Shown here piece by piece: positions 7,440 to 16,052 of a stretch of 45,716 nucleotides of DNA. Position numbers and translations under genes: made by a program. The notes beneath the pieces were generated by a model. It was not told where the DNA came from. It was given only the letters and a program-made list of their open reading frames with translations, and did not search any database. Location: assembly GCA_905214525.1 (NCBI GenBank), contig CAJMMN010000017.1:1-45716 (forward strand), given 5' to 3'. This stretch comes from an uncultured bacterium. Its GTDB lineage: Bacteria > Actinomycetota > Coriobacteriia > Coriobacteriales > Coriobacteriaceae. Position 1 is the first letter of the stretch. Each line of letters starts with the position of its first letter.

Positions 7440-8813
7440 CTACTCGTCGCCGTCGTGCGGATTCGCGGAACCCGCACCCGACGTCGTCGGCTCGTTTACC
7501 GAAGACTCGGAATCCTTCTTATCGGTTTCGGCCGGAGCGATCACGCGAATGAGCGAGATGCGCTGGCCACGCATCGACTGCACTTTAAACTTGTACCCCG
7601 CGACCTCAAACACCTCTCCGATGTCGGGCACCGAGTCACAAAGCTCCAAAATCCAGCCGGCGATGGTCTCATAATCATCGCTTTCCTCGAGCGGCCAACC
7701 AAGCTCAATCGCGTCATCGCACGAAAAACGCCCATCGACGAGCCACTCGCGGCGCGAAAGGCGCGTGAGGTACTTGTTGTCGGGGTCGAACTCGTCCTCG
7801 ATCTCGCCGACGATCTCCTCGACGATATCCTCGATGGTGATGATGCCGGCCGTGCCGCCGTACTCGTCCACGACCACCACGATCTGGTCGTGCGAGGTCT
7901 GCATCTCGGACAGCAGCGGCAGGATGTCCTTGGTGTCGGGCACAAAGGTGGCGTCGCGCAGGTAATCGGCGATGGGCTGGTCGCCCTTGCCGTCGAGCGC
8001 GGGCTGGATCAGGTCCTTGATGTGCGCGATGCCCGCGACGTTGTCGGGGTCCTCGTGATAGACGGGGATGCGGCTGAAGCCGGTCTGGCGCATGGTGGAC
8101 AACACGTCGGCGACCGTCTCGTCGTCCTCGCACATGGTGGTGTCCACGCGCGGCACCATGACCTCGCGGGCAACGGTGTCGCCCAGGTCGAAGATCTCGT
8201 GGATCATGCGCTTTTCCTCGTCGAGCAGGTCGTCCTGCTCCGAGACCATGTACTTGATCTCTTCCTCCGAGACGTTCTGGCGGTCGTCGGCGCTCTTGAT
8301 GCGCAGGATGCGGGCCAGGCCGTCGGAGCAGGCGCCGGTCAGCCACACGAGCGGGCGGGAGATCTTTTGGAACACGGAGAGCGGTCCCACAACCTGCTTG
8401 GATACGCCCTCGGCGTTAGCGAGGCCGATGCGCTTGGGCACGAGCTCGCCGATCACGATGGACACAAAGGCGACCGCGACGGTGATGATGACCGGCGCCA
8501 GGCCGCGCGCGATGGCTGAAAGCGGCGCGATGCCAAAGCTCATGAGCCACGTGGCGAGCGGGTCGGACAGGCTCGTCGAGGCGACGGCGGACGAGGCAAA
8601 GCCCACGAGCGTGATGGCGACCTGGATGGTGGCGAGCAGCTGGTCGGAATCGGCGGCGAGCTGGACGGCGCGCTCGGCGCGTTTATCGCCCTCCTCGGCA
8701 TCGTGCTCCAACACGGCGCGCTTAGCCGTGGTGAGAGCCATCTCGGACATAGAGAAGTAGCCGTTGATGAGGGTCAAAACGAGGGTGGTGATAAGGGAGA
8801 TGGTTATGTCCAT
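7440..8813 (-). CDS. CNNM/CorC-type (HlyC/TlyC) transporter with CBS domains
   Basis: 457 residues: a DUF21 membrane domain about 1-190 with four hydrophobic segments, a CBS pair about 205-330 (REVMVPRVDT, VVVDEYGGTAGIITIEDIVE), a CorC_HlyC domain about 345-430, and a polar tail. Members of this family are linked to Mg2+/Co2+ efflux or homeostasis, with CBS domains sensing nucleotide or Mg2+; older 'hemolysin' names do not imply toxin activity. I chose ATG 8813 because it begins the first membrane segment; a TTG at 8879 would add 22 residues of unlikely leader. No strong ribosome site is visible. With the two genes at the window start, it makes three CBS or Mg-related proteins within 9 kb. 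Confidence 0.85.
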   Translation of the reverse strand: MDITISLITTLVLTLINGYFSMSEMALTTAKRAVLEHDAEEGDKRAERAVQLAADSDQLLATIQVAITLVGFASSAVASTSLSDPLATWLMSFGIAPLSAIARGLAPVIITVAVAFVSIVIGELVPKRIGLANAEGVSKQVVGPLSVFQKISRPLVWLTGACSDGLARILRIKSADDRQNVSEEEIKYMVSEQDDLLDEEKRMIHEIFDLGDTVAREVMVPRVDTTMCEDDETVADVLSTMRQTGFSRIPVYHEDPDNVAGIAHIKDLIQPALDGKGDQPIADYLRDATFVPDTKDILPLLSEMQTSHDQIVVVVDEYGGTAGIITIEDIVEEIVGEIEDEFDPDNKYLTRLSRREWLVDGRFSCDDAIELGWPLEESDDYETIAGWILELCDSVPDIGEVFEVAGYKFKVQSMRGQRISLIRVIAPAETDKKDSESSVNEPTTSGAGSANPHDGDE

Positions 8814-8927
8814 CGGGAGTTTCTCGAACCTCCAAGATTCGGGACGTTGGGTAGTAAGCGTAGGTGACGGATAGGGCAATTGCGCCCGGCGGCCGCTTGG
8901 ATAGGTCCGCGGGCACAGACGCGATCG

Positions 8928-9611
8928 CTAGATTACGAAGAGAATCACCGCCATGAACTGGAAGATGCTGCCGGCGAGCACCCACAAGTGGAAAACACTG
9001 TGCAGATAGCGCACGTTTTTGGCGATGTAGAACGGCACGCCCACGGTGTAGCACACGCCGCCGACAGCGAGCAGGGCAAGTGCCACGGGGTTGAGCAGCG
9101 ACACGAGCTCGGGCAGTTTAAAGACAACGAGCCAGCCCATCAGCAGGTAGACCAGGCCGCTTACCCAGTGTGGCTGACGCTCGCGCAAAAAGCACTCGAG
9201 CGCGATGCCGATAATGGCGATGGCCCATACGGCGAAGAACAGCGCAGCGCCGCCGTCGTTTGCGAGCGTGATGAGGCAAAACGGCGTATAGCTGCCGGCT
9301 ATGAGCAGGTAGATGCAGCTGTGGTCGATGATGCGAAACACGCGCTTGGCGCGCGCAGGCTGAATCGCGTGGTAGAGCGTGGAGGCTAGGTATTCGAGGA
9401 TAATGCTGACACCATAGACAATCGCCGCGGCCATGTGGGCCGGGCCTCCGCCGCGCAGGGCAGCGAATACGATCAGGAGCACCAGGCCCGCGATACCCAG
9501 CAGGCAGCCGACACCATGGGTGACGGAGTTCATGATCTCCTCGCCCACCGTGTAGTGCGGAACGGCCGCGATCTTGGGTCGCGGCTTGGAACTGTCGCTC
9601 GAATCGGACAT
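8928..9611 (-). CDS. trhA: Hemolysin III / TrhA (PAQR-like) membrane protein
   Basis: 227 residues with seven predicted hydrophobic helices. Hallmarks of the HlyIII/PAQR superfamily are visible: NSVTHGVG near the first helix, SxxYH (STLYHAIQ), IDHSCIYLLIAGSYTP, and a late His pair (HSVFHLWVL); these Ser, Asp and His residues form the putative metal site. Bacterial TrhA proteins affect membrane fluidity and lipid homeostasis. ATG 9611 is preferred, with ggagg about 11 bases upstream; the TTG at 9629 lies before this site. A divergent promoter region separates it from the hydrolase gene. Confidence 0.85.
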   Translation of the reverse strand: MSDSSDSSKPRPKIAAVPHYTVGEEIMNSVTHGVGCLLGIAGLVLLIVFAALRGGGPAHMAAAIVYGVSIILEYLASTLYHAIQPARAKRVFRIIDHSCIYLLIAGSYTPFCLITLANDGGAALFFAVWAIAIIGIALECFLRERQPHWVSGLVYLLMGWLVVFKLPELVSLLNPVALALLAVGGVCYTVGVPFYIAKNVRYLHSVFHLWVLAGSIFQFMAVILFVI

Positions 9612-9646
9612 GCCGGTTACATCCTCCAACGTAAAGAGTTCTCAAC

Positions 9647-9676
9647 ACTATATCAAAGCGTCTGGGTGCGTGCGAA
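9647..9676 (-). promoter_or_regulatory. Candidate sigma70 promoter for the HlyIII gene
   Basis: On the minus strand a -10 element tatagt (9652-9647) sits 18 bp from ttcgca (9676-9671). The -35 match is weak. Confidence 0.4.
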
Positions 9677-9719
9677 ATTTGCACCATACGTGACCCTTTG
9701 TTTACCCATTCTTTGCCTG

Positions 9720-9779
9720 TTGACGCATCAACGGTGAACGTCCATAATGCGCTTGCATTAAATGTTGATGTATTAACAT
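9720..9779 (+). promoter_or_regulatory. Sigma70 promoter and possible operator for the hydrolase
   Basis: TTGACG (9720-9725) and CATAAT (9743-9748) are separated by exactly 17 bp. Downstream, in the predicted 5' untranslated region, atgtt (9762-9766) and aacat (9775-9779) form a small inverted repeat that could be an operator. The ribosome site aggag lies at 9785-9789. Confidence 0.6.
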
Positions 9780-9797
9780 CTTATAGGAGAATACCGC

Positions 9798-10763
9798 ATG
9801 GCTCAAAACGCACACCCCCATCGAAAGCTCAAGATAGCAGGCATCGTTGCACTGGTGGTTGTCATTGTGCTGCTCGGATTTGCCGGCAACTTTCTGTTTG
9901 ACTTCGCGCTGAATCCCCGCGCGCCATACACCATGAAGATGATGCAGGACGGCAAGGACGACAAAGAAAGTGAGCAGCCGGATGACGAGGACACCGAGGC
10001 GCGGGCATGGTTTAAAAAGAATCGCGAGAGCAGCAGCCTCACCGCAGATGACGGAACCGAGCTCTCCGCTTGGTATTTTGCCGCCCCGGAGAACACCCAC
10101 GATTACGCCGTCTGCCTGCATGGATATACCAACGAGCCCATCGGTATGGCCCGATACGTCAAGCGATTCCACGACCGCGGCATGAACGTGCTCGCGCCCG
10201 CCGCCCGTGCCCACGAGCGCTCCGGCGGCGACTATATCGGCATGGGCTGGCCCGAGCGCCTCGACATCGTCGCGTGGATCGGGCGAATTGTTCAGGCCGA
10301 CCCCGAGGCGCGCATCCTGGTCTTTGGCGAGTCGATGGGTGCGGCAACCGCCATGAACGTCGCGGGGGAATCTTTGCCGTCCAACGTGAAATGCATCATC
10401 GAGGACTGCGGTTATACGAGTGTTTGGGACGAGTTTTCCCTGCAGCTCAAGGATGTATTTGGGCTGCCCAGCTTTCCCTTGCTCGATGTAGCAAACTTGG
10501 TGTGCAACGTGCGCGCGGGCTACGACTTTCATACGGCGAGCAGCGTGGAGCAGCTTAAACACGCGACGGTCCCCATGCTCTTTATCCATGGCGATCAAGA
10601 TACCTTTGTGCCGTACAGTATGCTCGACCAAAACTACGACGCGTGCGCCAGCAAGATCAAGCAAAAGCTCACCATCCATGGCGCCACGCACGCCAAGAGC
10701 GCGCAGGTCGATCCCGAGCTCTACTGGAACACGGTCGACGACTTCCTCGGAAAGAATTTTTAG
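9798..10763 (+). CDS. Membrane-anchored alpha/beta hydrolase (serine hydrolase)
   Basis: 321 residues: short basic N-terminus, one TM helix about 11-32, a charged linker, then an alpha/beta-hydrolase domain outside the membrane. The nucleophile elbow is GESMG with Ser179, the acid is in HGDQD (Asp268 or Asp266) and the base is His298 in GATHAK; the oxyanion region LHGYTNEP at 107-114 is also typical. This matches the BAAT/YqkD-like extracellular hydrolases; the substrate cannot be told. Only plus-strand gene in the first 19 kb, with its own promoter and followed by a palindromic element and a strong terminator, so probably monocistronic. Confidence 0.88.
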   Translation: MAQNAHPHRKLKIAGIVALVVVIVLLGFAGNFLFDFALNPRAPYTMKMMQDGKDDKESEQPDDEDTEARAWFKKNRESSSLTADDGTELSAWYFAAPENTHDYAVCLHGYTNEPIGMARYVKRFHDRGMNVLAPAARAHERSGGDYIGMGWPERLDIVAWIGRIVQADPEARILVFGESMGAATAMNVAGESLPSNVKCIIEDCGYTSVWDEFSLQLKDVFGLPSFPLLDVANLVCNVRAGYDFHTASSVEQLKHATVPMLFIHGDQDTFVPYSMLDQNYDACASKIKQKLTIHGATHAKSAQVDPELYWNTVDDFLGKNF

Positions 10764-10800
10764 GCAAAAAGCAACGTCCGGGGCTTTATCTGACCCCCTA

Positions 10801-10933
10801 TTTTCGGAAGTATGCGGCAAAATCTGGAACTGCCGACCAGACCGCAGTTTTATCAACAATTTATCAGGGGTTTTGTTGCCAAAAAACGTCGTGTGCTCGG
10901 CGGTCTCGAAATTTGCCGCATACTTCCGGAAAA
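10801..10933. repeat. Palindromic element, 25-bp arms, 83-bp interior
   Basis: The left arm 10801-10825 (contains cggaagtatgcggcaaa) is the reverse complement of 10909-10933 with small differences. An inner pairing (ctgccgaccagaccg against cggtctcg) suggests an extended stem. On the minus strand the interior contains ctgcggtctgg (10847-10837), an 11-mer also found just inside the 3' arm of the element at 28701-28907. It lies between the hydrolase stop and the terminator and has no coding potential. Confidence 0.7.
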
Positions 10934-10966
10934 CCGCCCGCGAGCGCTGTGCTCGCGGGCGGCTTT
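10934..10966. terminator. Bidirectional intrinsic terminator between convergent genes
   Basis: A perfect 12-bp GC stem (10934-10945 with 10951-10962) with a 5-base loop is followed by cttttg on the plus strand and tttt on the minus strand. It serves both the hydrolase and the DUF362 gene. Confidence 0.85.
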
Positions 10967-11014
10967 TGCTCGACTTACGCCACAAAGGCACTTGATATGT
11001 TCAATAGCTAGGCG

Positions 11015-12220
11015 CTATTTGACCTCGATGAGCTCATACTTGCTCGTGCCCAGGCCGATCTTCTCGGCGTGTGCGATGCAGGAGCGCCAGTCGGTGTCGG
11101 GATGTGTGATGCAGAAGGGGTCCTTGGCCTGCTCGCCCTCCAGATGCTCGTGGTCGTGCTCCATTTTGGCCGCGCTGTCGGTGAGCACGGTGTTGGGCAA
11201 CGGCTCGGATGCTAGGACGGCGTCGGCGCAGGCTTGATCGATGGCGACCGGGTCGAAGCTCGCAAACATGCCAATGTCGTTGACGATGGGCGTGTCGTTC
11301 TCGGCGTGGCAGTCACAGTTGGGGCTAATGTCCATGGCGAGCGAGATGTGGAAGCTCGGGCGGCCGTCGACGATAGCCTTGGTGTACTCGGCAATCTTGC
11401 AGTTGAGCACGTCGGCCGCGGCATCATAGTCGGGCTTGATGCAGTCCTGGTTGCACGCCGCAATGCAGCGTCCGCAGCCCACGCAGCGATCGTGGTCGAT
11501 GGCAGCCACATGAACCGTGCGAGTGCTGCCGTTGGCAAGCTCGCGCTCACGCGTACCGTCAAACGTGATGGCGCTGTGCGCGCATATCTTCTCGCAGGCA
11601 CGGCAGCCAACGCAGTTGGTGGTATCGACGCTCGGCTTGCCAGCGGCGTGCTGCTCCATCTTGCCGGCACGGCTACCGCCACCCATACCCAGGTTCTTCA
11701 TGGCGCCGCCAAAGCCGGCCTGCTCATGGCCCTTAAAGTGGGTGAGGCTAATCACGATGTCGGCGTCCATGAGTGCCTGGCCGATCTTTGCCTCGCGCAC
11801 GTACTCGCCGCCCTCGACCGGAACGAGCGCCTCGTCGGTGCCCTTGAGGCCGTCGGCGATGATGATCTGGCAACCCGTGGCATACGGGGTAAAGCCGTTC
11901 TGGTAGGCGGTGTCGATGTGCTCGAGCGCGTTTTTGCGGCTGCCCACATAGAGCGTGTTGCAGTCGGTGAGGAAGGGTTTGCCGCCCAGCTCCTTCACGA
12001 CGTCTGCGACGGCGCGGGCGTAGTTTGGGCGCAGAAAGCTCAGGTTACCCAGTTCGCCAAAGTGAATCTTGATAGCGACGAACTTGTTCTCGAAGTCGAT
12101 CTGCTCAATGCCGGCGCGGCGAATGAGGCGTTTGAGTTTGTCGAGCTGGCTCTCGCGAGCATGCGTGCGCAGGTTGGTGAAGTACACCTTTGCCGGTGCT
12201 GCGGGTGCGGTTGCGGTCAT
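11015..12220 (-). CDS. DUF362 protein with two [4Fe-4S] ferredoxin motifs
   Basis: 401 residues, cytoplasmic. A DUF362 domain covers the N-terminal half (HFGELGNLSFLRP, LTHFKGHEQAGFGGAMKNLG). Two ferredoxin motifs are inserted after it: Cys203, 206, 209, 213 and Cys246, 249, 252, 256, each C-x2-C-x2-C-x3-C, plus an extra Cys260. The DUF362 fold resumes afterwards (VNDIGMFASFDPVAIDQACA). Such proteins are common in anaerobes and presumably carry electrons, but the partner is unknown. ATG start with ggggat 8 bases upstream. It is separated from its upstream neighbour by a palindromic repeat and is probably transcribed alone. Confidence 0.85.
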   Translation of the reverse strand: MTATAPAAPAKVYFTNLRTHARESQLDKLKRLIRRAGIEQIDFENKFVAIKIHFGELGNLSFLRPNYARAVADVVKELGGKPFLTDCNTLYVGSRKNALEHIDTAYQNGFTPYATGCQIIIADGLKGTDEALVPVEGGEYVREAKIGQALMDADIVISLTHFKGHEQAGFGGAMKNLGMGGGSRAGKMEQHAAGKPSVDTTNCVGCRACEKICAHSAITFDGTRERELANGSTRTVHVAAIDHDRCVGCGRCIAACNQDCIKPDYDAAADVLNCKIAEYTKAIVDGRPSFHISLAMDISPNCDCHAENDTPIVNDIGMFASFDPVAIDQACADAVLASEPLPNTVLTDSAAKMEHDHEHLEGEQAKDPFCITHPDTDWRSCIAHAEKIGLGTSKYELIEVK

Positions 12221-12301
12221 AGATCTATCCCCTCGGTCTATATGGCGTTACAGACATAGAGGATGGTACCCGTTGAAGTGGGGTTGAAGTCAAGCACAGG
12301 C

Positions 12302-12390
12302 ACTCATTGGGGACAGACTTAAATGAGTACCGCCAGGGACAGTCCTTGCCAGCCCGGCCAGCGAGCCGGCGAATCGTCAAAGACTGTCCC
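12302..12390. repeat. REP-like palindromic repeat, copy 1
   Basis: It contains a short inverted repeat, actcatt...aatgagt, around ggggacagactta, followed by a larger stem gggacagtc (12336-12344) with gactgtccc (12382-12390). A second copy in the same orientation lies at 15910-16048. The repeat remnant continues to ccccgatgactact at the stop codon of the FtsX-type gene. The interval 12221-12423 otherwise holds nothing I recognise. Confidence 0.75.
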
Positions 12391-12423
12391 CGATGACCAG
12401 TCATTTAAGAACGTCCCCGATGA

Positions 12424-15090
12424 CTACTCTTGCACCTTGAGGGCTTCGGCCAGGCTGACGCGCTTGATGGAGCGCGTGTGCAGCAACGCCACGACCAGGT
12501 AGGTCGCAAAGCCGATGCCCACGCATGCCGCCATGGACCAAGCGGGCACGTAGATCTCGATATTGCCGTTGTAGGCGAGCAGCATCGAGCGGAAGATGGC
12601 CGTGAGCGAGCCAATAATGACCGGCAGGCTCAGCACGAGCGACGCCGCCACGCACAGCGTGATCGAGCGGATGTACAGATGCGAGATCTCGCTATCGCGA
12701 TAGCCAAAGACTTTCATGTAGCTGATCGAACGGGCGCTGTGGTCGATCACCGCCTTGGTCAGCAGGTACATAAACAGCAGGAAGATAAACACCGCGAGCC
12801 CGACCATCATGCCGATCATTTTGCTCATCATGCCGATGAACTGGTCACCCACGGCGCGCATGTCGTCGGGCGTGGTGTCACCGGCAAAGTAACGAGCATC
12901 GAGGTCGAGCTTCTCGTCGCTCACATAGCCGTTAAAGTAGGCGGCGTCGTTGCCGAACAGCTCGTTAAAGTCATCGATGCTCATATAGATATTCATGTCC
13001 GACTTTGAACCCCAGATGCAGTCCTTACCCGCGTACTCAAGAGAATAATCCCGAGCCTCGTACTTGTCGCGAAGCTCGACCTTCTGGCCCTCGCTCCAGC
13101 CAAACTTATCGAGCAGACCGCCGCCAAAGACGACGCGCCCGTCGCCGACGTTGAGGTCTTTCCAATAGCGCGAATGAGATGAAATGCCGTAGACGGAAAT
13201 CGTCTCCTCGCCATTTCCATCGCCGCGGTCGTATTGCAGCTGGTAAACGGCGTATTTCTCGGCCTGCGCGATTGCACCCGCGTCGTTATCGGTCGTATTG
13301 ACCGGGTGGATATCGTCGTTGTCGGTGTCGATCTTAGAGGCCTTGTCGATCAGGTCGATAGCCTCATCGCGGTTGCAGCCGAGGGCATCGGCAAGATCGT
13401 CAAGGCGCGCGTAGAGCGCATCCTTCTTGTCCTGGACCTTGGCAAGCGCATCCTGCGCTGCGGCCAGGCTCTCGGCAGACGGAGATGCGGTCGCGGCATC
13501 GGCTGCCGCCTGCGCAGCATCGGCCGCGTCGTCGAGCTCGCCATCGGCATCCCGGGCGGCAGAAAGCAGCGCGCCGTCAACCGACTGCAAGCGCTCGAGT
13601 GCCGACCACTGCTCGCGCTCCTCGGCGGTGCCCTCGAGCTCCAGCGGCGCCTTGAGCGTGTACTGGTGCTCGGCGACCAGGCTTGTCTCGAGGTTGTCGG
13701 CGTAGTGCGTCATCGTGGGCAGAATCGCCAGGCCAAAGAGCAGCAGCAGTGAGGCAAACGCGATGCCCACGAAGAGCGTGGCGAAGTTGCCCAGATTGCG
13801 CAGGAAGATACGCAGGCGGAAGCGGGAAACAAAACCCATGCGCTCCGGCAGTTGCATACCACGCTTGGTACCCGATTTGCCGCTCGCCTCGTGACGAAGG
13901 AACTGCAACGGCGTCTTGCCCATCTTGCGAAGCAGGCCCACCAGCGTAATGAGGATGAGCGCGGCGGCGGGAACCACGGCGCACTTCACAAAGATCTCCC
14001 AGCTCCAGTACACCTGGAAGGGCGGCAGACTGTACGAGCCGTAATAGAGGCTGCGCATAGGCTCGGTAAAGAACGCAATGCCGAGCGCGGTGCCCAAAAG
14101 CGCCGCGAGCACACCCACGATGGCGGGAAGCGCCAGGTAGTGGAGTACAATCTCGCGACGGCGATAGCCGCTGGCGAGCAGTGTGCCGATGATGGCGCTC
14201 TCCTCCTCGATGGTGGCGTCGGTAAGGACCACAAAGACAAACGCCATGATCACGATGATAATGTCGAGCAACGTCGTCCACATCATGGAGTCGCCGTCCA
14301 CGTCGTCGCGCGCATAGCCAATGCCCTGATTGGAATCGGCATCGATCAGATCGTCCACGCGCGCATCGGCATCGGTCAGCGCCTCGACCATATCCTGTTC
14401 GGCATCGGTACGGTCCGCGGTGGGGAGGTCGCGATCGGTAAAAGCAAAGGAGTAGGTGTAGGCAGGTGCACCACCGGCATCCTCGAGCGCGGCAAAGCCG
14501 GCGTCGGTGACCTCGGCCACGCCATAGGTGATGGTGTTCACCGTAAAGTCCGAATTGTTGAGGAACAGTGCCTGGCTATCGGGCTGGGTCATGATGCCGC
14601 AAATGGTGTAGGTGCGGCCCTCAAGCTCGACCTTATCGCCCACGGTGAGGTCGTTGTTGGTGGCAAAAACGCGGTCGATAGCCACCTCATCGTCCGTCTT
14701 GGGCTCCTTGCCCTCACAGTAGGACGCGATATCGACCTTGGTGCGGTGCGCATAGGTGCGCAGCGTGCGCTTGGTGCCGTCGTCGCCGGCGGTCTTTTTG
14801 ATGATGGCGTCGATGGAGAAATTCTTGTAGAGCGTGACGCCGCCGACGTCGTCGGCTGCATCCTCGGCTGCCTTGAGCTGGTCGTCGGTAGCCTCGAAGG
14901 AGGCGGTCACGCGGCCGTCCTCAATCGTGTACGCATCGCGCATGTCGTCGATAAGGCAGCCGATGGAATGCGCCGCGAGCAAAAAGCCCGAGGTAAGGGC
15001 GATGCTCCCGCACATAAGCAAAAAGATGCCCAGGTACTTGCCGATATTGCGGCGCAGCTCGCGCGGGAGTCGCTTTGCGAGAGGTGTCAT
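12424..15090 (-). CDS. Large FtsX/MacB-type ABC transporter permease
   Basis: 888 residues. One TM helix about 15-40 is followed by an extracytoplasmic domain, three TM helices in the FtsX region about 270-400 (including FVVLTDATIEEESAIIGTLL and ALPAIVGVLAALLGTALG), a further TM near 440, a second extracellular region with an Ala/Asp-rich, probably coiled segment about 515-570, and a final FtsX domain about 770-885. The duplicated arrangement is that of Gram-positive MacB-like permeases exporting peptides, antibiotics or lipoproteins or acting in envelope sensing; the substrate is unknown. ATG 15090 is 8 bp past the stop of the ATPase gene, so the pair form one transporter. The TTG at 15105 is an alternative. 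Confidence 0.88.
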   Translation of the reverse strand: MTPLAKRLPRELRRNIGKYLGIFLLMCGSIALTSGFLLAAHSIGCLIDDMRDAYTIEDGRVTASFEATDDQLKAAEDAADDVGGVTLYKNFSIDAIIKKTAGDDGTKRTLRTYAHRTKVDIASYCEGKEPKTDDEVAIDRVFATNNDLTVGDKVELEGRTYTICGIMTQPDSQALFLNNSDFTVNTITYGVAEVTDAGFAALEDAGGAPAYTYSFAFTDRDLPTADRTDAEQDMVEALTDADARVDDLIDADSNQGIGYARDDVDGDSMMWTTLLDIIIVIMAFVFVVLTDATIEEESAIIGTLLASGYRRREIVLHYLALPAIVGVLAALLGTALGIAFFTEPMRSLYYGSYSLPPFQVYWSWEIFVKCAVVPAAALILITLVGLLRKMGKTPLQFLRHEASGKSGTKRGMQLPERMGFVSRFRLRIFLRNLGNFATLFVGIAFASLLLLFGLAILPTMTHYADNLETSLVAEHQYTLKAPLELEGTAEEREQWSALERLQSVDGALLSAARDADGELDDAADAAQAAADAATASPSAESLAAAQDALAKVQDKKDALYARLDDLADALGCNRDEAIDLIDKASKIDTDNDDIHPVNTTDNDAGAIAQAEKYAVYQLQYDRGDGNGEETISVYGISSHSRYWKDLNVGDGRVVFGGGLLDKFGWSEGQKVELRDKYEARDYSLEYAGKDCIWGSKSDMNIYMSIDDFNELFGNDAAYFNGYVSDEKLDLDARYFAGDTTPDDMRAVGDQFIGMMSKMIGMMVGLAVFIFLLFMYLLTKAVIDHSARSISYMKVFGYRDSEISHLYIRSITLCVAASLVLSLPVIIGSLTAIFRSMLLAYNGNIEIYVPAWSMAACVGIGFATYLVVALLHTRSIKRVSLAEALKVQE

Positions 15091-15098
15091 GGCATCGC

Positions 15099-15812
15099 CT
15101 ACCAATCGAGCTCGGCGGCCGCAACGGGCGACTCGTTGAGCCCATCCTCGACGATGCGGCCGTCGCGCAGGCGCAGCACGCGGTTGGCCATGCGGGCGAT
15201 GGCGGCGTTGTGGGTGACGATGATGATGGTGCAGCCGTAGGTGCGGTTAACATCCTCCATGAGCTGCAAGATTTCCTTGGATGTCTTGTAGTCAAGCGCG
15301 CCGGTGGGCTCGTCGCACAGCAGCAGGCCCGGGTTTTTGACGAGTGCGCGGCCGATGGCGCAACGCTGCTGTTGGCCGCCCGAGACCTGGCGCGGGAACT
15401 TGCTGCGGTGCTCGTAGAGGCCCAGCGAACGCAGCAGGTCGTCGACATTGAGCGGGTTTTTGGACAGGTGCGCCGTGACCTCGATGTTCTCCTTGATGGT
15501 GAGATCGGGCACCAGGTTGTAGAACTGGAAGACAAAACCCAGCTCACGGCGGCGATACTCGCCCAGATCGGTAGGTTTGAGCACCGTGAGGTCGCAGCCG
15601 TCCACCATGATGGAGCCACCGTCGGCATCCTCCAGGCCGCCGATCAGGTTGAGAAAGGTCGACTTGCCCGAGCCCGAGGGCCCCAGCATGACGCAGATCT
15701 CGCCGCGGTTGATGGACGTGTCGATGCCATCGAGTACCGTCAGGCGCGCATCACCGTCGCCATAGTGTTTCTTGAGCCCTTTGACCTGGACATACGCTTG
15801 CTTTGTCGCCAT
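15099..15812 (-). CDS. MacB/LolD-type ABC transporter ATPase
   Basis: 237 residues, a complete nucleotide-binding domain. Walker A is GPSGSGKST at 44-52, Q-loop near FVFQFYNL, signature VSGGQQQR at 143-150, Walker B LLLCDEPTG with Asp167 and Glu168, and H-loop IVTHN. These features, and the length, are those of ATPases that pair with FtsX-type permeases. It precedes the permease in the same transcript. The start follows ggggaa. The pair is bracketed by two copies of one palindromic repeat. Confidence 0.92.
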   Translation of the reverse strand: MATKQAYVQVKGLKKHYGDGDARLTVLDGIDTSINRGEICVMLGPSGSGKSTFLNLIGGLEDADGGSIMVDGCDLTVLKPTDLGEYRRRELGFVFQFYNLVPDLTIKENIEVTAHLSKNPLNVDDLLRSLGLYEHRSKFPRQVSGGQQQRCAIGRALVKNPGLLLCDEPTGALDYKTSKEILQLMEDVNRTYGCTIIIVTHNAAIARMANRVLRLRDGRIVEDGLNESPVAAAELDW

Positions 15813-15909
15813 GCTATTCCCCGTTGTTAGCCTTCTGCCACTTTTCTAGGCTAATAGTAAACCCAGGTGAACTATTTATAAGCGACGTGCGCGAACTATT
15901 TTCCAACCT

Positions 15910-15969
15910 ACTCATTGGGGACAGACTTAAATGAGTGAAATCGCTCATTTAAGTCTGTCCCCAATGAGT
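15910..15969. repeat. Perfect 26-bp inverted repeat (repeat copy 2, proximal part)
   Basis: Bases 15910-15935 pair perfectly with 15944-15969 around an 8-base loop; the arm contains cattggggacagacttaaat. The first 27 bases are identical to the start of the copy at 12302. It lies upstream of the MacB-type ATPase gene, between it and the stop of the ABC-2 permease gene. Confidence 0.85.
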
Positions 15970-15991
15970 GGTCCCCAAGTGCCGACATATT

Positions 15992-16048
15992 GGGACAGTC
16001 CCTGCCAGCCCTGCCGGCGAATCGGCAAAGACTGTCCCCAATGACTAG
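15992..16048. repeat. REP-like palindromic repeat (copy 2, distal part)
   Basis: gggacagtc (15992-16000) pairs with gactgtccc (16030-16038) across a sequence closely matching 12336-12390, including ccggcgaatcg and caaagactgtcccc. It ends with aatgactag, four bases from the stop of the ABC-2 permease gene. Confidence 0.75.
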
Positions 16049-16052
16049 GTGG

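Noticed and set aside
6294..8519. 741-codon plus-strand open frame opposite the CorC-like region
   Set aside because: Its product is His/Arg/Asp-rich with no domain pattern and it lies opposite well-supported genes. It is a shadow frame of high-G+C coding sequence, like those at 13852-15240, 22237-23532, 24089-26440 and 43166-45493.
7440..9611. Hemolysin toxins
   Set aside because: The HlyC/TlyC and HlyIII names are historical; the domains indicate ion transport and membrane homeostasis.
9702..10991. 429-codon minus-strand frame opposite the alpha/beta hydrolase
   Set aside because: The plus-strand frame has a catalytic triad, promoter and ribosome site; the minus frame runs through a palindromic element and a terminator.
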